Positions 1 to 5,742 of a stretch of DNA of 15,809 bases are shown here, one piece after another (positions within the stretch are counted from its first letter, which is position 1; each line of letters starts with the position of its first letter). This stretch comes from Candidatus Omnitrophota bacterium (GTDB taxonomy: Bacteria; Omnitrophota; Gorgyraeia; Gygaellales; Profunditerraquicolaceae). The notes under the pieces are model-generated. The model worked only from the letters and a program-made list of their open reading frames with translations. It was not told where the DNA came from and searched no databases. The translations under genes and the position numbers were made by a program. The stretch is from contig JAHISH010000175.1 in NCBI GenBank assembly GCA_018818365.1, forward strand, positions 1-15,809. The letters are read 5' to 3'.

Positions 1-3000
1 CCGAGCGCATTAGTCGTACGCGCAGGATAGAGATGCGTCTGCTCATCGTATTCGGTTGCGGTGATCCTTCCGAGAGGATCTGTGACAGTGCGCAGATTGC
101 CGAATTCATCATACGAATAACGCTGAAACGCGCGTTGCGTAGTTCGGGAGAGAGGATTATAGAGCGCGATTTCTGTTTTTGTCAGAAGCCCCTGCGTGGG
201 CGCGGTGTTGAAATCCTGCGCATCATCGTAATAGAACCATTCTTCCTGGGATATGGTGCCGTCAGGCGCGCGCAGATACCTGCGGCTGGGATAGTTGATA
301 AGCCAGTCTGCGCGGTTATGGCTATATTCGGTAATCTCCTCGCGTTCGTCGCCGCTTATCCCAACATCGCCCCACTCTTTTTTGAGGATTGGATTTCCGT
401 AAGAGTCATACGCAAAGGTGGTCTGCGTCTGCGTAGAGGTGCCGTCTTCATAATAGGTATATTCGTCAGTTTGACGAAGTAAGACTTGAAATGTTCCCGG
501 ATACGGGGTTCTGTGGTCCCAGGTATTCCGGGTTTCTGCCATGAGCCTACCGTCTTTGTCGCGGATTTTCTGCTGTTGGATCCTTCCTTTATAGATATCG
601 TCTTGCAGAAAGTAGGTCTCGGTCGTGGCTTTTTCGTTATCCATGAACAATGTATACCCAAACCCGCGGAATTCTTTCTGGGTGGGGCTGAAGTAGCCTT
701 TGGCGTAGACGTAATTGCTCACGTAGGGCGGCGATATCCCGTCGGAAAGTGTTACTTTTGAAATTACCGGCACGACAAAAGGAAGGCCATGCGTGCCGTC
801 ATCCTGCAGGTTATTGTAGGCGGAGGAGGGGCGGTATTCAAATGCAAGGGTTGCGCCCAGCCCGTTTTCAATTGAGATAAGAAAGTCTGTTGCGTTCTTT
901 GCCTTTGAAAACGCTGCCTCGAATCCCAAAGAATCCTGGTCTAAAAGAAAATCGGTAAAACTATCCCCATTAAAATCTCCAATTTGAAAAGGAAGATGTT
1001 CGAGAGAGGCAATGCTAGAAAAAGAGAGGTTGAGGTTATGCGAGACAGTATTGAGATCGGTAAGGATATTCCGATACATCACCGATGCTTGTGCCGAGTT
1101 ATAATAGAGATAATCCGCTTTATTATCCGCATTGAAGTCTGATGAGAAGAGGCGATAATACGAAGTTTGCGGTGGGATTGTTATCGAGCGCTTCCAGGCA
1201 TTCTGAGGTGCAAAGAGGATAATTGAACGCTCATCCTGCTCCCATACCGCAAATTCGGAGATTCCGTCACCGTTATAATCTCCGATAGTAAGGGCCTCTA
1301 GGATTCTCCAGGAGATCCCTTCGGGGGTAAACCCCTCATCTAATTGAAATCTGGCGTTTCGATTCCAAGCGATAATGATTTTTGGGAGAGACCGATTTCT
1401 CAGATCTAAGAACGCAATATCCGTTAATCCGTCTCCATTAAAGTCTCCTGCTAAAGGATGCGTATAAGGAATTTCCTCAGAACAATCACTCTGTTCTTGG
1501 AATCTGAGACCGGTAGAAAGCGCAAGTTTAATACGACGGGAATCCTCTTCTAATAATGCCAAATCTGTCTTTCCATCACCATTAAAGTCGCCCAAAACAA
1601 TATCGTGCACTCTTCTATTGGATGGGGTAGGTAGTGTCCTATACCTCAGGAAGTTTGAAGGGGTATAGAATTCGTCGTCATTATTAGAGAAAGGTACTAA
1701 TACCTCAAAGCTTTCTGTGGTACTTGAATTCATTGAAGGATTAATTGCGCGTACATAAAAGCCCAAATCTGTTTTTCCACCCCCATTAAAATCCCCTGCG
1801 ACATTAGGTCCCCGCCAGACAAAACCTTCCGATAGAATTGTGTCTGGAAAAAATCGGGCTTTTGAACTAAGTGCCTGCCAGAATCCTAGGGTGTTTCCTA
1901 TTTGATAATTCATAGAAAAGTCACTTTCAAAATTATATCCAAAGATATCAATGCGAAAGATATATTTTGTCCAATCTCCTTTTAAAGTTGCAAGATTAAG
2001 GGGGGTAGAAAGTGGGAAAGGTCCATGTCTTCCTCTTTGGTCAGAGTAATAATAGTGGGCGTTGCAGTTGTCTTGAAAGGGGATATTCAGATTCACGACT
2101 TCATCATAAGGGAATGACATTACTAGATACGTCCAGATATGAAATAATTGTCCTTTTTTGCCTTGAAGATGGAGGTTGCTATGCCAGCTTATCACATTCC
2201 TGTCGGTAATCTGCCAAGAAAACCCTGATTCATCCCCTGTTTCTTCTGCTTTGGTAGTGCTCCAGTCCACAGGAAAGATAATATTATCCTGGTTGACGAA
2301 TCCGTCTGAAGTAAGTGAATATTCTCCGGTGGGCAATTCAGTGTGTTCTGCATAACGTATATTCCACCGCCCATCATGCCGAACGAGGATGTGACGATTT
2401 AATAAAGTATAAGCGAGTGTATCATAACTTGGCTGCGAAGCGTCATAGCGGAAGGTAATTGGAGGATTTCTGGTTACGCCGTCATTTCCTCTCTCGGATA
2501 TCCGCACAAGCAGCGAACGCGCGGTTAGGGGGCTTGATTCGTACTCAAAAACAAGCTGTTTAATGAGTTGTCTTTGATAATGATAATGGATCCTGGAGAT
2601 CCTACCGCGTCCGGCAAACGGATAATCATCGATGAATCCCGGCCGGAAACTGAATACGATATCGCTTCGGTCATTGGTGAAGTATATTCGTGTCCAATAG
2701 TTATAGTCATCTTTACGAGAAGATGCTCTGGATGCTTCGCTCTTTTCCGCGTAGAAGATTTCGATACAATCGCGTAGATAAGTGATGCATAACGCGTTGC
2801 CGGTGTTATCGACTATTTTACTAAGGCGCCAGCGGAATACCTTTTGCGGGTTTTGAGGATCTTTGGTACGGGAGTAGTCGCTAAAGACATCCTCGAGCCC
2901 GAAATAATACGTTCTGCCGAGAGGGTCTTTGACCATCCAGTGTTCTCCGTTAAATAAAAATTGCCAGTCAGCCGAAGAGTGTTTTGCCCTGTATTCAGTT

Positions 3001-3389
3001 GAATTTATCTTTACCAGTTCATTCTGTTGATCGCCGAAGCTAAATACAAATTCATCATTTGAATCATAAGAAGGAAAACCATTCTTCGTAGAACGTTCGA
3101 TTACCCCTAGGTCAAGTTTCCACCCGACCCCCAGCCAGCCGTTGTTCGCCCTGGAGGAATAGACAAGCTTTGGCGAGAAGGGGATACTCTCGCGTAAGGA
3201 GGGTAAGGCTAGAGGAAGGCTGAAGTTTGCGCTTCCGGTGTAGGGGTCAACGTAGTAATTATTCATTGCGTTGACAGGGGTAAAAGAGCCTGCGGGATCT
3301 GATTGGGCAAGGGACAGCTGCGCTGCCTGGCAGAGGAAATTCCATCCTGCGATAACTATGAGAACGAATAAAAAGGGTATTTTCTTCAT
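1..3389 (-). CDS. SpvB / FG-GAP / TcdB-like RHS-repeat exported protein (C-terminus outside window)
   Basis: The frame is open from ATG at 3389 to the window edge (1129 complete codons), so the C-terminus is missing. Seen: a signal peptide at residues 1-22 (MKK, a hydrophobic run, then CQA/AQ) with no lipobox. An SpvB-type N-terminal region follows from about residue 45, with a match around LVYSSRANNGWLGVGWKL. Six FG-GAP/VCBS-like repeats of the form GDFNGDGKTDLA lie at about residues 530-815. A TcdB middle-domain-like region (NGLGATLAFEY, about 835; EFRGFG, about 907) is followed by YD/RHS repeats from about 970 (AYDSYGNP; SYDEFGNLRTVTDPLGR near 1091). In the family, SpvB/TcdB/RHS proteins form a hollow shell that can enclose a variable C-terminal toxin. 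Whether a toxin domain is present here cannot be seen. No Shine-Dalgarno precedes the start; the ATGA overlap with the upstream gene suggests translational coupling. Role inferred: secreted or surface polymorphic-toxin-like or adhesion protein. Confidence 0.88.
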   Translation of the reverse strand, partial: MKKIPFLFVLIVIAGWNFLCQAAQLSLAQSDPAGSFTPVNAMNNYYVDPYTGSANFSLPLALPSLRESIPFSPKLVYSSRANNGWLGVGWKLDLGVIERSTKNGFPSYDSNDEFVFSFGDQQNELVKINSTEYRAKHSSADWQFLFNGEHWMVKDPLGRTYYFGLEDVFSDYSRTKDPQNPQKVFRWRLSKIVDNTGNALCITYLRDCIEIFYAEKSEASRASSRKDDYNYWTRIYFTNDRSDIVFSFRPGFIDDYPFAGRGRISRIHYHYQRQLIKQLVFEYESSPLTARSLLVRISERGNDGVTRNPPITFRYDASQPSYDTLAYTLLNRHILVRHDGRWNIRYAEHTELPTGEYSLTSDGFVNQDNIIFPVDWSTTKAEETGDESGFSWQITDRNVISWHSNLHLQGKKGQLFHIWTYLVMSFPYDEVVNLNIPFQDNCNAHYYYSDQRGRHGPFPLSTPLNLATLKGDWTKYIFRIDIFGYNFESDFSMNYQIGNTLGFWQALSSKARFFPDTILSEGFVWRGPNVAGDFNGGGKTDLGFYVRAINPSMNSSTTESFEVLVPFSNNDDEFYTPSNFLRYRTLPTPSNRRVHDIVLGDFNGDGKTDLALLEEDSRRIKLALSTGLRFQEQSDCSEEIPYTHPLAGDFNGDGLTDIAFLDLRNRSLPKIIIAWNRNARFQLDEGFTPEGISWRILEALTIGDYNGDGISEFAVWEQDERSIILFAPQNAWKRSITIPPQTSYYRLFSSDFNADNKADYLYYNSAQASVMYRNILTDLNTVSHNLNLSFSSIASLEHLPFQIGDFNGDSFTDFLLDQDSLGFEAAFSKAKNATDFLISIENGLGATLAFEYRPSSAYNNLQDDGTHGLPFVVPVISKVTLSDGISPPYVSNYVYAKGYFSPTQKEFRGFGYTLFMDNEKATTETYFLQDDIYKGRIQQQKIRDKDGRLMAETRNTWDHRTPYPGTFQVLLRQTDEYTYYEDGTSTQTQTTFAYDSYGNPILKKEWGDVGISGDEREEITEYSHNRADWLINYPSRRYLRAPDGTISQEEWFYYDDAQDFNTAPTQGLLTKTEIALYNPLSRTTQRAFQRYSYDEFGNLRTVTDPLGRITATEYDEQTHLYPARTTNAL

Positions 3390-4132
3390 ATTCGGCTGTC
3401 TGTTGTTTGACTATCTACTCTTTCTATAGGAGAGGGCATAGTCCGAGCAATGTAGATGGTTAATGTCCGGGAGTCTCTGGCTTCGCCGGGATCTCTTACT
3501 TCTACGGTAACTGTGTGTTTTCCTCTTCCCGCTACACTTGCCGCAAAGGTATGGTGTGAGGATGCCCCCCAATCTCTGATGGTCGTATTATCTAATATAT
3601 AGCGATATTGGTAACGTAAGTCAGCGTTATTTGAAGCGGTGGTTTCAACGGTTATACGGATTGTGTCATTGAACGTAAATAAGAAATAGTTGGGAGGGGA
3701 TACGGAGATGATACGAAGTATTGTATTCTCCGGTTCGGGAGCAAGCGGAGGAGGGGGAATCTCGATCGGCCGAAGGAAAAGAGGGAGGGTATATTTTTTA
3801 CCCCGTTTAAGTTCTGTGGGGCGGATTAATTGCTCATAGCCTTCTGCGCGGCAATAAATGATATAGGAGCCTGAGAGGGATTTACGAATTGAATAATTCC
3901 CATTGGAATCGGAGGTTGTGGTAAGAATAGATTCTCCTGAAGCCTTACGTATTTCAATAGTTGTTCCTGCAACAGGTTGATTGGTGCTAAGGTCAATAGT
4001 TCTTCCATCTATTTTTGTATTTTTGGGCCTGCTGCTCATCGCAAGCGCATTGGGGGAAGGAAATAAGAGAAGTACAGCGGCGGTTATTACTAGAAGTAGC
4101 CTTTGAGGTTTTATTCGAATGACCGTAGGCAT
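3386..4132 (-). CDS. Exported protein with carboxypeptidase-regulatory-like and Ig/PKD-like domains
   Basis: This 248-residue protein starts at an ATG preceded by a good Shine-Dalgarno (AAAGGAG, about 6 bases upstream). Residues 1-31 form a signal peptide (basic start RIKPQR, hydrophobic LLLVITAAVLLLF, cleavage near ALA). Residues about 40-122 resemble a CarboxypepD_reg beta-sandwich (IDGRTIDLSTNQPVAGTTIE, then SDSNGNYSI). A proline-rich linker (PPPPLAPEPE) leads to a beta-rich domain at about 140-230 ending in HTVTVEVRDPGEARDSRTLTI, which looks Ig- or PKD-like. There is no catalytic motif. Its stop overlaps the start of the large SpvB/RHS gene by 4 bases (ATGA), so the two are very likely co-translated. 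It may be a binding, display or assembly partner of that protein; this is inference. The extreme C-terminus (DSQTTDSRI) is polar with no anchor. Confidence 0.85.
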   Translation of the reverse strand: MPTVIRIKPQRLLLVITAAVLLLFPSPNALAMSSRPKNTKIDGRTIDLSTNQPVAGTTIEIRKASGESILTTTSDSNGNYSIRKSLSGSYIIYCRAEGYEQLIRPTELKRGKKYTLPLFLRPIEIPPPPLAPEPENTILRIISVSPPNYFLFTFNDTIRITVETTASNNADLRYQYRYILDNTTIRDWGASSHHTFAASVAGRGKHTVTVEVRDPGEARDSRTLTIYIARTMPSPIERVDSQTTDSRI

Positions 4133-4138
4133 ACAGCT
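4133..4138 (-). promoter_or_regulatory. Region of the ribosome binding site for the 248-residue gene
   Basis: On the minus strand the bases immediately before the ATG read AAAGGAGCTGT (4143-4133). The AGGAG core sits about 6 bases upstream of the start. It fixes the start at 4132 and shows that this genome uses Shine-Dalgarno initiation. Confidence 0.6.
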
Positions 4139-4171
4139 CCTTTGAACTGTGCCGTGGCAGTGTATCAGTGT

Positions 4172-4206
4172 ATTATAAATATAGCATATTTGGGGCCAAT
4201 TTTCAA
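4172..4206 (-). promoter_or_regulatory. Putative sigma70 promoter of the SpvB/RHS operon
   Basis: Read on the minus strand, TTGAAA (4206-4201) is separated by 17 bases from TATATT (4183-4178), with an overlapping TATAAT directly downstream (4177-4172). Either -10 gives a start near 4165-4171 and a leader of about 35 bases before the ATG at 4132. Each hexamer of the first pair matches the consensus at 5 of 6 positions. The -35 lies next to the inverted REP-like cluster at 4211-4266. Confidence 0.55.
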
Positions 4207-4210
4207 GCAG

Positions 4211-4266
4211 GAGACGTCTACGGTTTTACTCAGGAAGCGTCTACCGTTTTGTGCTGGAAGGTGTCT
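4211..4266 (-). repeat. REP-like repeat cluster A (inverted copy)
   Basis: On the minus strand this reads as two 23-24 base units starting AGACACCTTCCA and AGACGCTTCC, closed by AGACGTCTCC. The same architecture occurs on the plus strand at 4322-4378 and 4933-5012. The copy is diverged (about one third of positions differ, mostly in the spacers), while the AGAC...CTTCC cores are conserved. Clusters A and B face each other around a 55-base centre, forming an imperfect large inverted repeat upstream of the transposase. Confidence 0.75.
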
Positions 4267-4321
4267 GGGGAGGTGATTGTGCATAATTTCTGATAAGGAT
4301 GCAGTTTCTCGAGGGGAAGGG

Positions 4322-4378
4322 AGACACCTTCCAAGGGAAAACGCAGACAGCTTCCAAGGTAATTTGGTAGACGTCTGG
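4322..4378 (+). repeat. REP-like repeat cluster B (upstream of the RAYT)
   Basis: Two units, AGACACCTTCCAAGG (at 4322) and AGACAGCTTCCAAGG (at 4345), with spacers GAAAACGC and TAATTTGGT, end in AGACGTCTGG (4369-4378). The last unit can fold locally through CCAA/TTGG, and CTTCCA can pair with TGGAAG just past the end. The terminal AGACGTCT is an 8-base palindrome preceded by GTAG-like bases, the kind of foot and hairpin that RAYT enzymes recognise. The recognition role is inference. Confidence 0.8.
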
Positions 4379-4447
4379 AAGAGAAAAAATAATATGTGAG
4401 AAAACAGCTTCATTTACGTCAATTAAATTAGAAAGGGGTGATGTCGT
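4379..4447 (+). promoter_or_regulatory. RAYT leader with ribosome binding site
   Basis: This short AT-rich leader holds a strong Shine-Dalgarno (AAAGGGGTGAT, 4432-4442) placed about 7 bases before the ATG at 4448, which decides that start. An earlier ATG at 4441 is in another frame. I could not pick a convincing -35/-10 pair here. Confidence 0.5.
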
Positions 4448-4933
4448 ATGCCTGCAGGCCCGCGAGTGTTAATAGAAAATGCCTGGTATCATCTCATGGT
4501 AAGAGGGAATCAACAACAAAGAGTCTTTTTTGATGAGCAAGACCATCGGGTTTGTTTGTGTATATTAAGGAAATACAAGAAGAGGTTTAAATTACAATTG
4601 TGCGGGTTTTGTCTTATGCCAAACCACATACACTTAGTAGCGAAGCCTCAAAAACCCCGCGATCTAGCGAAGTTTATGCATGATACACTTCGCGCATATA
4701 CCGCATATTTTAATGAGCGCTATGGTAAGGTGGGGCATCTTTGGCAGGGTAGATATAAAAGCAAGGTTATCGTAGAAGAAGGTTACCTGCGGGATTGTAT
4801 TCGCTACCTTGAACTTAATCCTGTGAGAAGCCAGATTGTAAAAGAGCCGGCAGAATATCCTTGGAGTAGCTTTAGGGAGAGGATGTTAATGAAGAAAATA
4901 ACAGTTGGATTATTAGATGAAATAAGCTTTTAA
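4448..4933 (+). CDS. REP-associated tyrosine transposase (RAYT, IS200/IS605-like Y1 HUH nuclease)
   Basis: This 161-residue single-domain protein belongs to the Y1_Tnp (transposase_17) family. The HUH motif is intact (MPNHIHLV, His60 and His62). A downstream helix carries candidate nucleophile tyrosines Tyr84 or Tyr87 (RAYTAYFNERYGKVGHLWQGR). The RAYT-typical tail motif YLELNPVRSQIV...YPWSS follows at about residues 120-140. Family role: the enzyme nicks single-stranded REP hairpins through a 5'-phosphotyrosine link and is thought to spread REP sequences. Family members are usually about 150-230 residues, so this looks full length. REP-like clusters lie on both sides, and the downstream cluster begins on the final base of the stop codon. 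No truncation or frameshift was seen, so the enzyme may be active. Confidence 0.92.
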   Translation: MPAGPRVLIENAWYHLMVRGNQQQRVFFDEQDHRVCLCILRKYKKRFKLQLCGFCLMPNHIHLVAKPQKPRDLAKFMHDTLRAYTAYFNERYGKVGHLWQGRYKSKVIVEEGYLRDCIRYLELNPVRSQIVKEPAEYPWSSFRERMLMKKITVGLLDEISF

Positions 4934-5012
4934 GACACCTTCCAAGGAAGAACTCAGACAGCTTCCAAGGGAAAACGCAGACAGGTTCCAAGGTAATTTG
5001 GTAGACGTCTGG
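4933..5012 (+). repeat. REP-like repeat cluster C (downstream of the RAYT)
   Basis: Three units start AGACACCTTCCAAGG, AGACAGCTTCCAAGG and AGACAGGTTCCAAGG and end with AGACGTCTGG (5003-5012). It is in the same orientation as cluster B and has one extra unit. The last two units with their spacers are nearly identical to cluster B, including GAAAACGC and TAATTTGGT. The first base of the cluster is the last base of the RAYT TAA stop, so gene and repeat appear to travel as one unit. Confidence 0.85.
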
Positions 5013-5018
5013 GATGTC

Positions 5019-5041
5019 TTTGGACATTTTAGGAATGTCCA
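5019..5041 (+). repeat. Palindromic element with 8-bp stem
   Basis: TGGACATT (5021-5028) and AATGTCCA (5034-5041) form a perfect 8-bp stem with a 5-base loop (TTAGG). There is no long T run after it, so a terminator role for the RAYT is possible but weak. The longer arm TTTGGACA (5019-5026) also matches the inverted sequence TGTCCAAA found twice downstream (5047 and 5088). That suggests a second palindromic repeat family or an old element end. Confidence 0.5.
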
Positions 5042-5046
5042 ATATT

Positions 5047-5098
5047 TGTCCAAACTATAAGAGAAATAAATTTCTTATTGTCTTAAATGTCCAAACTA
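5047..5098 (+). repeat. Direct repeat TGTCCAAACTA (two copies)
   Basis: TGTCCAAACTA occurs at 5047-5057 and again at 5088-5098. Both copies are inverted matches to the TTTGGACA arm at 5019-5026. The 30 bases between them contain GAAATAAATTTC, a short near-palindrome. Function unknown; it may be a remnant of a mobile element next to the REP cluster or a protein-binding site. Confidence 0.45.
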
Positions 5099-5428
5099 GT
5101 GAACAAATTAAGCTCTTTTCGGGATTGCAAACCTAGCTAAGAGATGTTAGCATTTTACTCCTAAATAGCTTAATAGATGTCTTAAATTATATGCAATTTA
5201 ATACTTTTTTAATCGATTTTCAGAAGTTAAGTATATGTCATGATCTCCTCTGGTTTGTTGTCTAAGGTTGAGCTAAATTCCTGTCAAAAATGAGTATTTT
5301 CCCTCTTAACTGATCACAAGCTGATTTTTCATTATCCCTTATTTCGCAAAGCATTTTGTTCCTGCTTTAGGAAGCAATTATGTATATATTTAAAAAGAAA
5401 ACGGTACCAAATAAATAGAAAAATAATC
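5099..5428. other. AT-rich intergenic stretch, no gene seen
   Basis: No convincing coding region is visible on either strand; the open frames here are short, low-complexity and lack ribosome binding sites. It includes a small hairpin (TGCTT, loop TAGG, AAGCA at 5363-5376) without a T tract. The base composition is clearly more AT-rich than the flanking genes. It may hold upstream regulatory sites for the promoter at 5429. Confidence 0.5.
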
Positions 5429-5457
5429 TTGACAAGGGTATATATATATATTATACT
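5429..5457 (+). promoter_or_regulatory. Strong sigma70-type promoter of the riboswitch-giant gene transcript
   Basis: TTGACA (5429-5434, perfect -35) is followed after exactly 17 bases by TATACT (5452-5457, 5 of 6 to TATAAT). The spacer contains an alternating TA run. The predicted start is near 5464, about 11 bases before the first copy of the GTAGTATTTGACA repeat, so the whole riboswitch and both repeat copies lie in the transcript. Confidence 0.8.
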
Positions 5458-5474
5458 TTGAACGGAAGTTGAGA

Positions 5475-5487
5475 GTAGTATTTGACA
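5475..5487 (+). promoter_or_regulatory. 5' repeat copy, candidate antiterminator strand
   Basis: GTAGTATTTGACA here is identical to 5594-5606, which forms the descending side of the terminator. In this upstream copy GTATTTG (5478-5484) can pair with CGAATAC (5583-5589), the ascending strand of the terminator. This closes a helix outside aptamer stem P1, with one T-G wobble. The two copies therefore compete for one partner, as expected of antiterminator and terminator strands. Confidence 0.55.
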
Positions 5488-5495
5488 GTGAATAG

Positions 5496-5585
5496 AAAAA
5501 GGCAAACTTATCGGAAGGTAAGGACGCAAAGCCACGGGTCCGATAAACAATTTTTATATCGGAAAAAGGACAGCCGGGTTGCCGA
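5496..5585 (+). ncRNA. Cyclic di-GMP-I riboswitch aptamer (GEMM-I)
   Basis: The hallmark strings are present in order: GGCAAAC, a stem CTTATC/GGTAAG capped by a GGAA (GNRA) tetraloop (5507-5522), GGACGCAAAGCCACGGG (5522-5538), a second hairpin arm (CCGATA with TATCGG, 5540-5562), then GGACAGCCGGGTTGCC. P1 forms between GGCAA (5501-5505) and TTGCC (5579-5583). The tetraloop matches the family arrangement in which it docks on the other helix. The G at the ligand-selecting position before CAAA appears retained, which favours c-di-GMP over cGAMP; this rests on alignment from memory. It lies downstream of a strong promoter and about 155 bases before the giant ORF. Confidence 0.93.
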
Positions 5586-5622
5586 ATACGCATGTAGTAT
5601 TTGACAATCCGGTTTTTATTTT
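5574..5622 (+). terminator. Intrinsic terminator overlapping the aptamer 3' strand (expression platform)
   Basis: CCGGGTTG (5574-5581) pairs with CAATCCGG (5605-5612), including one G-T wobble. After a single C/A mismatch, CGAATAC (5583-5589) pairs with GTATTTG (5597-5603, one wobble), leaving a 7-base loop. TTTTTATTTT (5613-5622) follows at once. The ascending arm is the same CCGGGTTGCC that closes aptamer P1, so aptamer and terminator cannot form together. Ligand binding should prevent termination, predicting an ON switch for the downstream gene. Confidence 0.8.
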
Positions 5623-5625
5623 GAC

Positions 5626-5742
5626 ATGATAGTAAATAGTTTCGCAAATAATTTGCCAATGGAAATAAAAATTCGGAAGACAGATAAGCAGTGCGGGGGT
5701 AAGGGGGAGTTATTTCTTCTTAAAGATTCAAAATTATTATGA
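5626..5742 (+). CDS. Possible short leader ORF overlapping the giant gene start
   Basis: An open frame of 38 codons runs from ATG at 5626 (or 27 codons from ATG at 5659) directly after the terminator T tract. Its TGA overlaps the ATG at 5739 as ATGA, the same coupling geometry as the minus-strand operon. The product is basic (MEIKIRKTDKQCGGKGELF core) with no recognisable domain. Neither ATG has a clear Shine-Dalgarno. It could be a leader peptide that delivers ribosomes to the giant gene, or a chance open frame. A purine run AAGGGGGAG (5701-5709) lies inside it. Confidence 0.3.
   Translation: MIVNSFANNLPMEIKIRKTDKQCGGKGELFLLKDSKLL

Noticed and set aside
33..761. Plus-strand open frames at 33-482 and 486-761
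   Set aside because: They lie opposite the minus-strand SpvB/RHS gene, which shows clear YD repeats and TcdB-like motifs in its own frame; they lack domains and ribosome binding sites.
2012..2777. Short open frames on both strands within 2012-2777
   Set aside because: Out-of-frame shadows of the continuous SpvB/RHS gene, with no recognisable features.
4165..4413. Minus-strand open frame of 82 codons across the REP-like clusters
   Set aside because: It runs through inverted repeat DNA and the promoter of the RHS operon; its sequence is explained by the repeats.
4211..5012. The repeated 23-24 bp units as a CRISPR array
   Set aside because: Units are diverged with spacers of only about 8-9 bases that themselves recur, copies occur in both orientations, and the associated gene is a RAYT transposase.
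5363..5376. Hairpin TGCTT-TAGG-AAGCA as a terminator
   Set aside because: The stem is only 5 bp and no T tract follows on either side.
5482..5630. Extra TTGACA hexamers at 5482, 5601 and 5621 as additional promoters
   Set aside because: The first two belong to the 13-base repeat explained by RNA pairing. Their possible -10 boxes (for example CATGAT at 5625) are poor, and the hexamer at 5621 has no good -10 at the right distance.
5701..5709. AAGGGGGAG as the ribosome binding site of the giant gene
   Set aside because: It ends about 30 bases before ATG 5739, too far for initiation, and no in-frame start lies closer before the TAA at 5721.
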